From contig JADKBL010000058.1 of assembly GCA_016718875.1 (NCBI GenBank), positions 1 through 64,000 of the forward strand: a DNA stretch of 64,000 bases, given 5' to 3'. Shown here in pieces: positions 55,252 through 63,773 of the stretch. The notes under the pieces were generated by a model. The model searched no databases, was not told where the DNA came from, and worked only from the letters and a program-made list of their open reading frames with translations. A program made the position numbers and the translations under genes. Origin of the DNA: Bacteroidota bacterium. Lineage in GTDB: Bacteria > Bacteroidota > Bacteroidia > Bacteroidales > VadinHA17. Within the stretch, counting starts at the first letter, position 1, and each line of letters starts with the position of its first letter.

Positions 55252-56199
55252 ATGGTAAGACTCATTGCCCTGATAATCTCAATTGTTCTGCAGATCATAG
55301 CTGCAGTTATTGCATTCAGGTTTATGAAGCTTACCAAATACAGGTTATCATGGATTCTCCTATCTCTATCTTTTGTTTTCATGGCTGTGCGTAAAATCAT
55401 TCAGCTGTTTGAGTTTTTCAGAGGTACTCCTTCCTATACCTGGCAGATGATAGATGAATGGCTGGGCGTTGTTGTATCTATATTTATAATAAGCGGTGTA
55501 ATACTGATACGTGAGCTGTTCACTTCCTTGAAACGTGCTGATATTGAGCGTATGAGAACCGAAAAAAGAGTTATAAATGCAATTATAAATACCGAAGAAA
55601 ACGAAAGAAAGAGATTTGCTAAGGACCTTCACGATGGACTGGGCCCAATTCTCTCAACAGTTAAAATGTCTCTTTCAGCCCTGACCGACAGGATAAAAGA
55701 TACATCAGGAACAGTAATCCTCAATAATACCAATCACCTGGTAAATGAAGCCATAAATACAATAAAGGATATTTCAAACAATCTGAGTCCGCATGTACTG
55801 ACAAACTTTGGGCTGACAAGTGCAATAAGCACTTTCACAACCAAAATAAACCAGACCAAATCTGTGGAAATTGATTTCAAGTCTAATATGGATAAACAAA
55901 GACTTGAAAATGATAAAGAGGTTGTGATTTACAGGGCTGTTTGTGAATTAATTAACAACTCGATTCTTCATTCAGGAGCTTCACGTATTGAAATTGAGCT
56001 GAACAAACACGAAAAATTTGTTACCTTGCAATTCAATGATAACGGAAGGGGCTTTGATACCTCAACTCTCCAAAATGACGATAGTAAAGGTATGGGGTTA
56101 TCAAATATTGAGACCAGGGTCAAAACCGTTGAGGGAGTCTTTATTCTTGAGAGTACTCCGGGAAAAGGTACAAGTGCCCTGATAAAAATGATTGAATAG
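55252..56199 (+). CDS. NarX-type sensor histidine kinase
   Basis: The 315 residues start with two to three membrane helices (LIALIISIVLQIIAAVIAF, SWILLSLSFVFMAVRKII, LGVVVSIFIISGVILIREL) and no large sensor domain. A HisKA_3 dimerisation domain with phospho-acceptor His127 (ERKRFAKDLHDGLGPILSTV) follows, then a HATPase domain (ELINNSILHSGASRIEIELN, DNGRGFD, KGMGLSNIETRV). It probably phosphorylates the LuxR-type regulator encoded 26 bases downstream. The signal is unknown and may be membrane-borne. Confidence 0.92.
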   Translation: MVRLIALIISIVLQIIAAVIAFRFMKLTKYRLSWILLSLSFVFMAVRKIIQLFEFFRGTPSYTWQMIDEWLGVVVSIFIISGVILIRELFTSLKRADIERMRTEKRVINAIINTEENERKRFAKDLHDGLGPILSTVKMSLSALTDRIKDTSGTVILNNTNHLVNEAINTIKDISNNLSPHVLTNFGLTSAISTFTTKINQTKSVEIDFKSNMDKQRLENDKEVVIYRAVCELINNSILHSGASRIEIELNKHEKFVTLQFNDNGRGFDTSTLQNDDSKGMGLSNIETRVKTVEGVFILESTPGKGTSALIKMIE

Positions 56200-56225
56200 G
56201 ATAATGTTTTGCATATTCTGATCAG

Positions 56226-56867
56226 ATGGATAAAACAAGGATAATAATAGCAGATGATCACCAGCTTTTCAGAAACGGGCTCAAGATCCTGCTTAATGCA
56301 TTTCCTGAGTTTGAAGTTATTGGTGAGGCATCAAATGGTGAAGAGTTTCTTAAACTGATTAAAACAACTCCTGCTGATGTAGCCTTAATGGATATCAATA
56401 TGCCGGAAATGGACGGTATTGAAGCTACAAGAAAAGGTCTTAAAATCTGTCCCGATCTGAATATTATTGCTCTCTCCATGTATGGTGAGGAGGAGTACTA
56501 TTATAAGATGGTTGATGCCGGAGCAAAGGGATTTCTTGTAAAAGATTCTGATATCTCAGAAGTTAAGGAAGCTATTCTGACGATTAAAAAAGGAGGCAGC
56601 TACTTTTCACAGGAACTTCTTTATCACGTCATCCAGAAGATCAAGCACCGTGAACATGAAAGCAAATCAGCCAATCTCTCGAAGAGGGAAAAGGAGATTC
56701 TGTTCAAGATCTGCGAGGGCTTCTCAAACCAGGAGATCGCTGAATCGCTCTTCATCAGTAAAAGGACTGTTGATAAACACAGAGCAAATCTTCTGGGAAA
56801 AACAAACTCGAAAAACACTGCAAGTCTGATATTATTTGCTATCAGAAATAAACTAATTGAGATCTGA
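56226..56867 (+). CDS. NarL/LuxR-family response regulator
   Basis: The receiver domain (acidic pocket DD 10-11, phospho-acceptor Asp56 in VALMDINMPEMDG, Lys in FLVKDS) is followed by a LuxR-type helix-turn-helix (LSKREKEILFKICEGFSNQE, ISKRTVDKHRANLLGKT). At 213 residues it is a typical NarL-family member. The pairing with the upstream HisKA_3 kinase is supported by order and spacing. The targets are unknown. Confidence 0.93.
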   Translation: MDKTRIIIADDHQLFRNGLKILLNAFPEFEVIGEASNGEEFLKLIKTTPADVALMDINMPEMDGIEATRKGLKICPDLNIIALSMYGEEEYYYKMVDAGAKGFLVKDSDISEVKEAILTIKKGGSYFSQELLYHVIQKIKHREHESKSANLSKREKEILFKICEGFSNQEIAESLFISKRTVDKHRANLLGKTNSKNTASLILFAIRNKLIEI

Positions 56868-56888
56868 TTTTTAATTGTCTCGTGCATT

Positions 56889-57254
56889 ATGTCCGAATCA
56901 CATGAATTAGGCCGGACGGGTGAAGAACATGCCGCTGCATACCTGAAAAACAAGGGCTACAGAATTCTTTTCAGGAACTGGAAATGGGGTGCCCATGAAA
57001 TAGACATCATAGCCGAAAACAGAGATTTTGTTATTTTCGTGGAAGTTAAGACACGTTCAGAGAACTTTATGGTAGAACCGGCCAAAGCTGTTCCGGTAGC
57101 AAAACAGAAATCAATAATCAGGGCTGCAGAAGGATATATTCAACGGTTCAGGATCGACAAGGAGAGTCGTTTTGATATTGTTACCATTATTAATAAGAAT
57201 GGAGAATTTGAAACAGATCATATTGAAGATGCATTTTATCCCACACTCCGATAA
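56889..57254 (+). CDS. YraN-family (UPF0102) endonuclease-like protein
   Basis: The 121 residues match the YraN family: ELGRTGEEHAAAYLKNKGYR at the start, then RNWKWGAHEIDIIAENRDF and VIFVEVKTRS, carrying the Glu-Asp...Glu-x-Lys pattern of the restriction-endonuclease-like fold. Function is not settled; a role in DNA processing or repair is assumed from the fold. It lies between the response regulator and a YjbR-like gene on the same strand. Confidence 0.9.
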   Translation: MSESHELGRTGEEHAAAYLKNKGYRILFRNWKWGAHEIDIIAENRDFVIFVEVKTRSENFMVEPAKAVPVAKQKSIIRAAEGYIQRFRIDKESRFDIVTIINKNGEFETDHIEDAFYPTLR

Positions 57255-57263
57255 ATTTATAGT

Positions 57264-57578
57264 ATGGATATAGTATCAGTTCGTGATTATTGTATGTCGA
57301 AGAAAAATGTAACCGAAAGTTTGCCTTTCGGCGACGATACACTTGTATTTAAAAAGAATGGTAAAATATTTGCCCTTGCCAATCTTGACGGTGATCTTAG
57401 CCTGAATCTGAAATGCGATCCGTCATTTGCCATTGAGCTCAGGGAGAAATATTCTTCGGTGACTCCGGGTTATCACATGAACAAAATGCACTGGAACACA
57501 GTTAGTATTGACGGATCCATTCCGGATAATGAAATATTTTCCTGGATAGATCACTCTTATGATATTGTAAAAGGCTGA
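57264..57578 (+). CDS. MmcQ/YjbR-family protein
   Basis: The 104-residue protein begins VSVRDYCMSKKNVTESLPFG and contains LVFKKNGKIFALANL, LKCDPSFAIELREKYSSVTP and GYHMNKMHWNTVSIDGSIP, the normal YjbR/CyaY-like double-wing fold. It may bind DNA; the role is unknown. It is nine bases after yraN and 16 bases before the peptidase gene, suggesting an operon. Confidence 0.9.
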   Translation: MDIVSVRDYCMSKKNVTESLPFGDDTLVFKKNGKIFALANLDGDLSLNLKCDPSFAIELREKYSSVTPGYHMNKMHWNTVSIDGSIPDNEIFSWIDHSYDIVKG

Positions 57579-57594
57579 TTAAATTTCACATCTA

Positions 57595-58692
57595 ATGAAA
57601 AAAAATCTTTTCCTCTCCCTGCTTTTCTTAATAGTATCAACCCTCCTTTTTTCACAGAAAAAGCCGGTGGTTCCAGCAAAACCGGAAGAAGAATTTCTAT
57701 TCAAACCTCTTGTTGAATTAAAGGCTACATCGGTTAAAAATCAGGCACGTACCAGCACCTGCTGGTGTTTTGCAACTACCTCTTTCATTGAATCGGAATT
57801 ACTCAGAATGGGAAAGGGTGAATATGACCTTTCAGAAATGTTCATCATCAGATATAACTATACTGACAGACTCAAAGACAACTACATCCGACAGGGCAAA
57901 GGGAATACCGACGAAGGCGGGCAGGCTCATGACTGGATGAAAATTTTTAATGAAAAGGGCATTGTGCCTGATGAAGTATATCCCGGTCTTAATTATGGAT
58001 CATCAACCCATAACCATGGCGAACTGAACAGCTATCTGAAAGCTGCAGCAGGGGTGGCAGTTGAAAGAAAAAATCAGAGTCCTCAGTATCTGCAGGTTGT
58101 GGAATCAATTCTTGATACATATCTTGGCAAAGCTCCTGAAACTTTTATATGGAAAGGAGAGAATTACACTCCCAAATCCTTTGCCGGCAGCCTTGGAATA
58201 AATCCCGATGATTATGTTGAGATCACTTCATTTACACATTTCCCTTTCTATACACAGGGAGTACTTGAGGTTCCTGACAACTGGAGAATGAGCAGATTCT
58301 ATAATGTACCTGTCAGTGAAATTATTGAGATAATGGATTATGCACTAAACAACGGATATACTGTTAACTGGGACGGAGATACCAGTGAGGATAGTTTTAC
58401 AAGCAGAAAAGGTGTGGCAACTTTCCCCTCAGCAAATGTGACACAGGAGCTGCGCCAGACTATGTTTGAAAATTTCACTACCACAGACGATCACCTGATG
58501 CATATTACAGGAATTGTCAAAGACCAGAACGGGGCTAAATACTATATCACTAAAAACTCCTGGGGACCTGAAAGCAACAATTTCGGAGGATACCTCAATA
58601 TGTCAGAGCAGTATGTCAGGGCAAAGACAATATTTATAATGGTAAACAGGAATTCTGTACCTCAGGGGATAAGGACTAAACTAGGATTTTAA
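57595..58692 (+). CDS. Exported C1-family (bleomycin hydrolase-like) cysteine peptidase
   Basis: A signal peptide (MKKNLFLSLLFLIVSTLLFS) precedes a papain-like C1B peptidase. The catalytic set is visible as Gln50 and Cys56 (VKNQARTSTCWCFATTSF), the His region DDHLMHITGIV and Asn in TKNSWGPESNN. Further landmarks are SEMFIIRYNYTDRLKDNYIR and GGQAHDWMKIFNEKGIVPDE. Family members trim peptides as aminopeptidases; the exported form would act in the periplasm or outside. Length (365) is typical. Confidence 0.9.
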   Translation: MKKNLFLSLLFLIVSTLLFSQKKPVVPAKPEEEFLFKPLVELKATSVKNQARTSTCWCFATTSFIESELLRMGKGEYDLSEMFIIRYNYTDRLKDNYIRQGKGNTDEGGQAHDWMKIFNEKGIVPDEVYPGLNYGSSTHNHGELNSYLKAAAGVAVERKNQSPQYLQVVESILDTYLGKAPETFIWKGENYTPKSFAGSLGINPDDYVEITSFTHFPFYTQGVLEVPDNWRMSRFYNVPVSEIIEIMDYALNNGYTVNWDGDTSEDSFTSRKGVATFPSANVTQELRQTMFENFTTTDDHLMHITGIVKDQNGAKYYITKNSWGPESNNFGGYLNMSEQYVRAKTIFIMVNRNSVPQGIRTKLGF

Positions 58693-58694
58693 TT

Positions 58695-58726
58695 GTCTTC
58701 TGGTCTTCTGGTCTTCTGGTCTTCTG
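58695..58726. repeat. Short tandem repeat, 4 x 8 bp
   Basis: GTCTTCTG is repeated four times without change, filling the gap between the convergent peptidase and LuxE-like genes. The copy number is probably unstable between strains. Confidence 0.85.
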
Positions 58727-58727
58727 G

Positions 58728-59717
58728 TCAATCAGCAAGAAGATTGCAGCCGCGGATATCACTGTTATCGAAGCGGCCAAGAACCTCAAAGCCTCCGTCT
58801 TCGCGAAGCCTTCCCAGATCACCTGTTGAGATAAATGAACAGGAATAAAGGTTAGCCAGATCAATAATGTTTATTCCACCTGTTCTGCCGGGCTCAGTAA
58901 ACAGAGAAAGTGGATCCTGTGTATCTCGAAGAATTATCTTCATCCATGGCGGACAATAAAATATCCCGTCCCCTTTTGAATAAGCCTGGCTCAGAAGCTC
59001 CGTCATCCCATATTCTGAATGAATTGAAGGAACTTTAAACGATTTCGTAAGGATACCATGAAGTTCTGCTCTTGTAACTTCCTTCCTTCTTCCCTTCATC
59101 CCTCCTGTTTCCATTACTATAACTCCTGAAAGATCAGGAGCTTCTTTTTCAGCAAGATCGAGTAATGCAAAACTAACGCCAAGCAGGAGTACTTTTAAAC
59201 CCTCTTCTCTTGTCGAAACAATATTCCTGATAAGCGATTTTTCATTTTCCCTGTAAAACCCACTGAGTTTACTTCTGCTCAATTTAATCAAAGCATCAGC
59301 CATAAAAACCAGGGATGAATTTTCTCTCTCTGTATATGAAGGAAGCAGTGCAGCTATCATGTAATCAGCAGGATCACCATAGAAGAGCGAAAATGACTTC
59401 AGGAAACTTTCTGTATATAAACCGGTATCACATACATAATGCCTCGAAGTAAGATTTCCGGTTGTGCCGCTACTTTCGAATATTTTCTGTACAGTTTTCT
59501 CGCCAGATGTAACAATGTTAGTGCGGAAAAATTCAACCGGAAGAAAGGGAAGATCTGTCAGGTGGGTAACGGTACCCGGATCCCTTTTTAAACAATTTGC
59601 AAAGCTTTGATATACAGTGTTTTTAATGTATTGATAATCAAATATCTGCAGGGCTAAATTATGAAAATCAGACCCACTCTCTGTATTGAAGATCTTATCC
59701 CTTAATATGCTGGCCAT
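58728..59717 (-). CDS. LuxE/PaaK-like acyl-protein synthetase
   Basis: The 329 residues show the LuxE pattern: LPFLPVEFFRTNIVTSGEKT, IFESSGTTGNLTSRHYVCD (the Ser/Thr/Gly-rich nucleotide loop), IHSEYGMTELLSQAYSKG and FISTGDLGRL. Such enzymes activate an acyl group with ATP as an adenylate. In light-producing bacteria LuxE works with LuxC and LuxD, but neither is present here, so this is an orphan adenylating enzyme of unknown substrate, known in many Bacteroidota. Confidence 0.85.
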   Translation of the reverse strand: MASILRDKIFNTESGSDFHNLALQIFDYQYIKNTVYQSFANCLKRDPGTVTHLTDLPFLPVEFFRTNIVTSGEKTVQKIFESSGTTGNLTSRHYVCDTGLYTESFLKSFSLFYGDPADYMIAALLPSYTERENSSLVFMADALIKLSRSKLSGFYRENEKSLIRNIVSTREEGLKVLLLGVSFALLDLAEKEAPDLSGVIVMETGGMKGRRKEVTRAELHGILTKSFKVPSIHSEYGMTELLSQAYSKGDGIFYCPPWMKIILRDTQDPLSLFTEPGRTGGINIIDLANLYSCSFISTGDLGRLREDGGFEVLGRFDNSDIRGCNLLAD

Positions 59718-59720
59718 TTT

Positions 59721-60245
59721 TCAGGGAAAGGTTAATGATCCGTCAGGCTGGTATACCCATTGAAAAGTGCACTCCCCATAAGCAATCAGCTGCCTCGTTT
59801 CATTAACAGTACTAACTATTCTGATCTTGGTATATTTCTCCTCTCCGGACCGGTATATCCAGACCTGGTTGGGAGCAACAGGATCAGCCATATCTGTCCA
59901 TTGTGCAGATGGAACACTCTTAAGGTTATCAAAAGCAGTTTTTGCGGCACTTTCATCGGCATAATCTCCAACCTTATAAAAGGAAGGATTCAGATTGTTT
60001 GTCTGTAGTGTAAGACTATATGGTGTATTGACCTTGTTTACATATATTGTTATGTCCGGCCCGGGATTATTAAGTGTAGAAACAAGTTTCCCCTGAGCAA
60101 AAGAGAAACCATATACATAATAGGTAGTACTCTGATATGTTGAATTGTCTATGGTGTCTGTGCCGGAAGTACGGACTTTTACTTCTTCCTCGCAGGAAGA
60201 AAGTACCAGTGTAAATGCCAGAAGGATAAATAATAATTGTTTCAT
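59721..60245 (-). CDS. Putative lipoprotein, unknown
   Basis: A lipoprotein signal (MKQLLFILLAFTLVLSSC, lipobox LSSC) is followed by about 155 residues. The sequence contains YQSTTYYVYGFSFAQGKLVS and PNQVWIYRSGEEKYTKIRIV and ends FQWVYQPDGSLTFP. I do not recognise a family; the beta-rich pattern and lipobox place it in the envelope. It is three bases upstream of the LuxE-like gene, so the two are co-transcribed. Confidence 0.75.
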   Translation of the reverse strand: MKQLLFILLAFTLVLSSCEEEVKVRTSGTDTIDNSTYQSTTYYVYGFSFAQGKLVSTLNNPGPDITIYVNKVNTPYSLTLQTNNLNPSFYKVGDYADESAAKTAFDNLKSVPSAQWTDMADPVAPNQVWIYRSGEEKYTKIRIVSTVNETRQLIAYGECTFQWVYQPDGSLTFP

Positions 60246-60368
60246 AACTCTTTCAAAGATACAACAAAAGAGAAAAATAATGGTTCAATCAGATATAATA
60301 AAGGCTGCACCTGAGTACAGCCTTCTGAATTTATTGGAGATTAAATATTATCAAGAACATCCCCCTCG

Positions 60369-60435
60369 CCCCCTTCAAAGGGGGAATAAGAAAGATCACC
60401 CTTTCTCCTCTTCTCCCTCCCGATAGCTATCGGGA
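60369..60435. repeat. Two palindromes downstream of pgk
   Basis: CCCCCTT-CA-AAGGGGG (60369-60384) and the perfect 18-bp palindrome TCCCGATAGCTATCGGGA (60418-60435) lie in the gap between the lipoprotein gene (divergent) and the end of pgk. The second is four bases from the pgk stop. Neither has a clean T run, so they look like interspersed palindromes that may double as weak terminators. Confidence 0.7.
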
Positions 60436-60438
60436 CTC

Positions 60439-61701
60439 CTATTCCCCGCGGATAGCAGTGATGCCCGGAAGCTTCTTGCCTTCCATGTACTCCAACATAG
60501 CACCACCGCCGGTAGATACATAGCTTCCCCTATCCGCCAGACCATTCTTATTGATAGCAGCAACTGAGTCACCTCCTCCTATAAGACTGTATGCGCCCTT
60601 GGCAGTAGATGCTGCTATGGCTTTTGCCACAGCTGTTGTGCCTTTTGAGAATTTCTCCATCTCAAATACTCCCATCGGTCCGTTCCAAAGGATCGTCTTT
60701 GAATTCTCAATTACGGTAGAGAACTGAGCAATTGTCTTCTCTGCAATATCAAGTCCAAGCCAGCCATCTTCAACTTCACCTACTGCTGAAACTTTTGTAT
60801 TTGCATCATTCTCAAACTTATCGGCATTAAGACTGTCAACTGGCAGATAGATCTTTACACCTTTCTGCTTAGCCTTTTCAAGAAGCTGAAGTGCAAGTTC
60901 GAGCTTATCTTCCTCACAAAGTGATTTACCTATTTTTCCGCCCTGTGCTTTAATGAAAGTATAGGTCATCCCTCCGCCAATAATTATATTATCAACCCTG
61001 TTAATGAGATTTTCGATCAGCATAATTTTGTCCGACACCTTTGCTCCTCCCATAATAGCAGTGAAAGGTCTCTGAGGGTCTTTAAGGACTTTATCCATTG
61101 CAGCAAGCTCGCTGTTGATAAGGTATCCGAACATTTTCTTCTCAGTTTCGAAATAATCTGCCATCACAGCTGTTGTTGCATGAGCGCGGTGTGCTGTTCC
61201 AAATGCATCATTTACATATACTTCAGCATAGCCTGCAAGTTTTTTGGCCATCTCCTTCTGTTTAATCTTCATTTCAGCTTTTGCAGCTTTCTTGACATCA
61301 TCAGAAACGCCTTCAGGAAGAATAGGTTTACCTTCCTCTTCAGGATAGAAACGTACGTTCTCAAGAAGAAGAATTTCACCTGGTTTCAATGCTGCTGCCA
61401 TTGTTACTGCAGACTCTCCCAGACAATCATCAGCAAAAAGAACTTTTTTTCCAAGATGCTTCTCCAGAACAGGAAGAACAGGTTTAAGGGAATACTTCTC
61501 CATACGTCCCTCGGGTCTTCCAAGATGTGACATCAGTATCAGGCAGCCGCCATCGCTGAGTATCTTGTTAATTGTAGTTAATGCCCCGCGTATGCGTGTA
61601 TCATCGGTAACAACGAATGTCTTTTTGTCAAGGGGAACGTTGAAGTCAACCCTTACTATAACTTTCTTTCCTTTGAAGTTGAAGTCCTGAATCATTTTCA
61701 T
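60439..61701 (-). CDS. pgk: Phosphoglycerate kinase
   Basis: The 420 residues carry [20 protein letters not shown], the substrate-binding [35 protein letters not shown], the AAKLAG-like [11 protein letters not shown] segment, and the nucleotide site [15 protein letters not shown] with [12 protein letters not shown]. It makes ATP and 3-phosphoglycerate from 1,3-bisphosphoglycerate in glycolysis. A second Met two codons in is possible. Length is normal. Confidence 0.97.
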   Translation of the reverse strand: MKMIQDFNFKGKKVIVRVDFNVPLDKKTFVVTDDTRIRGALTTINKILSDGGCLILMSHLGRPEGRMEKYSLKPVLPVLEKHLGKKVLFADDCLGESAVTMAAALKPGEILLLENVRFYPEEEGKPILPEGVSDDVKKAAKAEMKIKQKEMAKKLAGYAEVYVNDAFGTAHRAHATTAVMADYFETEKKMFGYLINSELAAMDKVLKDPQRPFTAIMGGAKVSDKIMLIENLINRVDNIIIGGGMTYTFIKAQGGKIGKSLCEEDKLELALQLLEKAKQKGVKIYLPVDSLNADKFENDANTKVSAVGEVEDGWLGLDIAEKTIAQFSTVIENSKTILWNGPMGVFEMEKFSKGTTAVAKAIAASTAKGAYSLIGGGDSVAAINKNGLADRGSYVSTGGGAMLEYMEGKKLPGITAIRGE

Positions 61702-61789
61702 AGAGAGTATATTTTAAAGTTGCTGTTAATAAATTCACATACAAACCTACATTTTTTTTTGAAATATTCATTTACAAAAATCCATTAAC

Positions 61790-61885
61790 CACAAAGGTCA
61801 CAAAGGAAAAGCACAAAGAGCACAAAGAAAAAATGATTCATTTTTCTGTCTTTGTGTCCTTTGTGTAATCTCAGTGTCCTTTGTG
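61790..61885. repeat. Iterated-word inverted repeat (CACAAAG / CTTTGTG)
   Basis: CACAAAG occurs at 61790, 61799, 61812 and 61821. CTTTGTG occurs at 61850, 61859 and 61879. The two groups can pair around a short AT-rich centre. The block lies in the divergent gap between pgk and tpx. Confidence 0.7.
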
Positions 61886-61952
61886 TTTAAAGAAATATAT
61901 AAATGACTGAACAATACATCATATTTAAATGTTCCCCTAGCAAAAGATTAAC

Positions 61953-61960
61953 TAAATTTG
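61953..61960 (+). promoter_or_regulatory. -7 promoter element for tpx
   Basis: TAAATTTG is an exact TAnnTTTG match, 11 bases before the ATG at 61972. It favours that Met over an upstream one at 61903. Confidence 0.45.
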
Positions 61961-61971
61961 AAAAAAAAATT

Positions 61972-62469
61972 ATGGCAAAAACAGCATTAAAAGGCAATCC
62001 TGTTAATACATCAGGAAACCTTCCGGCAAAAGGTGGCAAAGCTCCTGAATTTACACTTGTAAAGTCGGATCTTTCAAATCTTTCATTATCAGAGCTTAAA
62101 GGAAAGAAAGTGATACTTAATATCTTCCCGAGTCTTGACACTTCAGTGTGCGCAACTTCGGTAAGAAAATTCAACCAGCTTGCAGCAGGCAAAGCCAACA
62201 CAGTTGTCCTGGCAATTTCAAAAGACCTGCCTTTTGCAATGGGAAGATTCTGCTCAACCGAAGGGATTACAAATGTAACATCCCTTTCAGGTTTCCGCGA
62301 TTCTTCTTTTGGTAAGGCATATGGCGTTGACCTGACTGACAGTGCTTTGGCTGGACTTTATGCCCGCAGCATTGTTGTGCTTGATGAAACCGGAAATGTT
62401 AAGTATACACAGCTTGTTCCTGAAATTACAACAGAGCCGGATTACGATTCTGCACTGGCAGCATTATAA
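61972..62469 (+). CDS. tpx: Thiol peroxidase
   Basis: From Met 61972 ([20 protein letters not shown]) the 165 residues match Tpx: [20 protein letters not shown], peroxidatic Cys60 in [13 protein letters not shown], resolving Cys93 in GRFCSTEGI, then [20 protein letters not shown]. It reduces hydroperoxides with thioredoxin. The 23-residue longer frame has no family support, and the promoter element at 61953-61960 lies within it. Confidence 0.95.
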   Translation: MAKTALKGNPVNTSGNLPAKGGKAPEFTLVKSDLSNLSLSELKGKKVILNIFPSLDTSVCATSVRKFNQLAAGKANTVVLAISKDLPFAMGRFCSTEGITNVTSLSGFRDSSFGKAYGVDLTDSALAGLYARSIVVLDETGNVKYTQLVPEITTEPDYDSALAAL

Positions 62470-62480
62470 CTAAAATTGTT

Positions 62481-62564
62481 CCTGGGTACCGGGTGCTGGG
62501 TGGTTGGTAGACTCGAACCAGCACCTGGCAACCAGCACCTAGTACCTAGCAACCAGAACCCAGT
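62481..62564. repeat. Iterated-word inverted repeat before holB
   Basis: GGTGCTGG (62492-62499) is complemented by CCAGCACC at 62518-62525 and 62532-62539. CTGGGTACC near 62482 is loosely matched by AGTACCTAG and AACCCAGT at the right end. The element runs up to the ATG of holB and so lies in its leader. Confidence 0.65.
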
Positions 62565-63698
62565 ATGAACTTCTCCCAGATTCCCGGTCAGAAAGAAATA
62601 ATCGGGAAACTTATAAGATCAGTTAAGGAAGAACGGGTTAGCCATGCTCAACTCTTCGCGGGCAATGAAGGCTGCGGAAGCATGGCTCTTGCTCTTGCCT
62701 ATGCCAGGTATATAAGTTGTGAGGATCGTTCGGATCATGATTCATGCGGGAAATGCAAATCATGCGTGAAGTATGAAAAGATGATCCATCCTGATCTTCA
62801 TTTTGTATTTCCTGTTATAAAAGGCAAAAAGGCTACGGACCCTGTCAGCGATAATTATATTGAAGAATGGAGGGAATTCGTTTCAAAATCACCATTTTTT
62901 ACTATTAATGATTGGCTTGATTTCATTGAGGTTGGCAACGCCCAGGGAATGATTTTTGCCTCAGAGGCATCAGAGATAATCAGGAAACTGAGCCTGAAAA
63001 CATTTGAGTCTGATTTTAAGATAATGATCATCTGGCTTCCTGAAAAAATGCATCAGGCAACATCAAATAAGCTTCTTAAGATGATAGAGGAGCCACCGGA
63101 AAAGACTCTCTTTCTTCTGGTTTCAGATGAACCAGATAAGGTCATTCCTACAATTCAGTCGAGATGTCAGTTGGTCAGAATCCCTGCTTTCAGTGACAGT
63201 GAAGTAGAAAACTATCTTATAAAACGATTTGCTATAACAAAGGAAAAAGCTGCCGATATCTCACATGTTGCTAATGGAAATCTGATAAGGGCTATAGAAC
63301 TCTGTGAGAATGAAAGTTCTTCGCTCGATAACCTGGACCGGTTTAAAAATCTGATGAGATTCGCATGGAAAAGAGATGTAATTTCACTTATTAACTAATC
63401 CGAAGATATATCCTCAACAGGAAGAAAGGCACAAAAGAATTTTATCTCTTTTTCGTTAAGAATACTCAGGGAAAACCTGATGCTGACCTTAGGACAGGTT
63501 GAAAACAAACTTGTTTTCCTTACAGGCCAGGAGGCTGATTTTTCAGGTAAATTCCATCCTTTTATCACCCGGGAGAATGTTTATCCGCTTACTGAAGAGC
63601 TAAACCTGACCTATTCACATATCGAGGCCAACGGCAATGCCAAAATTATTTTCCTCGATCTTGCCCTGAAGGTTACCAGGCTGATACGTTCTGTCTGA
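62565..63698 (+). pseudogene. holB: DNA polymerase III subunit delta' with in-frame stop
   Basis: The first 277 codons encode the clamp-loader delta' subunit: FSQIPGQKEIIGKLIRSVKE, HAQLFAGNEGCGSMALALAY (degenerate P-loop, as expected), a zinc cluster CGKCKSCVKYEKMIHPDL, SNKLLKMIEEPPEKTLFLLV and IQSRCQLVRIPAF. A TAA stop lies at 63396-63398. The same frame then continues as SEDISSTGRKAQKNFISFSL to 63698, the expected C-terminal collar domain. Together this is 377 codons, the usual length. A single base change could produce this TAA from CAA, AAA, TTA or others. The gene is normally essential, so sequencing error is quite possible. Confidence 0.8.
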
Positions 63699-63736
63699 TC
63701 ATTCTTGCTTTTGTTGAATTAATTCCTTTAATTGAC

Positions 63737-63745
63737 TACTTTTGC
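63737..63745 (+). promoter_or_regulatory. -7 promoter element for ricT
   Basis: TACTTTTGC is an exact TAnnTTTG match, with TTG words at 63711-63716 suitable for a -33 element, 28 bases before the ATG at 63774. Confidence 0.5.
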
Positions 63746-63773
63746 GGAATACTTTTGGCAGATACTGGTTGTT

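Noticed and set aside
58695..58726. Possible CRISPR-like array
   Set aside because: Units are 8 bp with no spacers; it is a simple tandem repeat.
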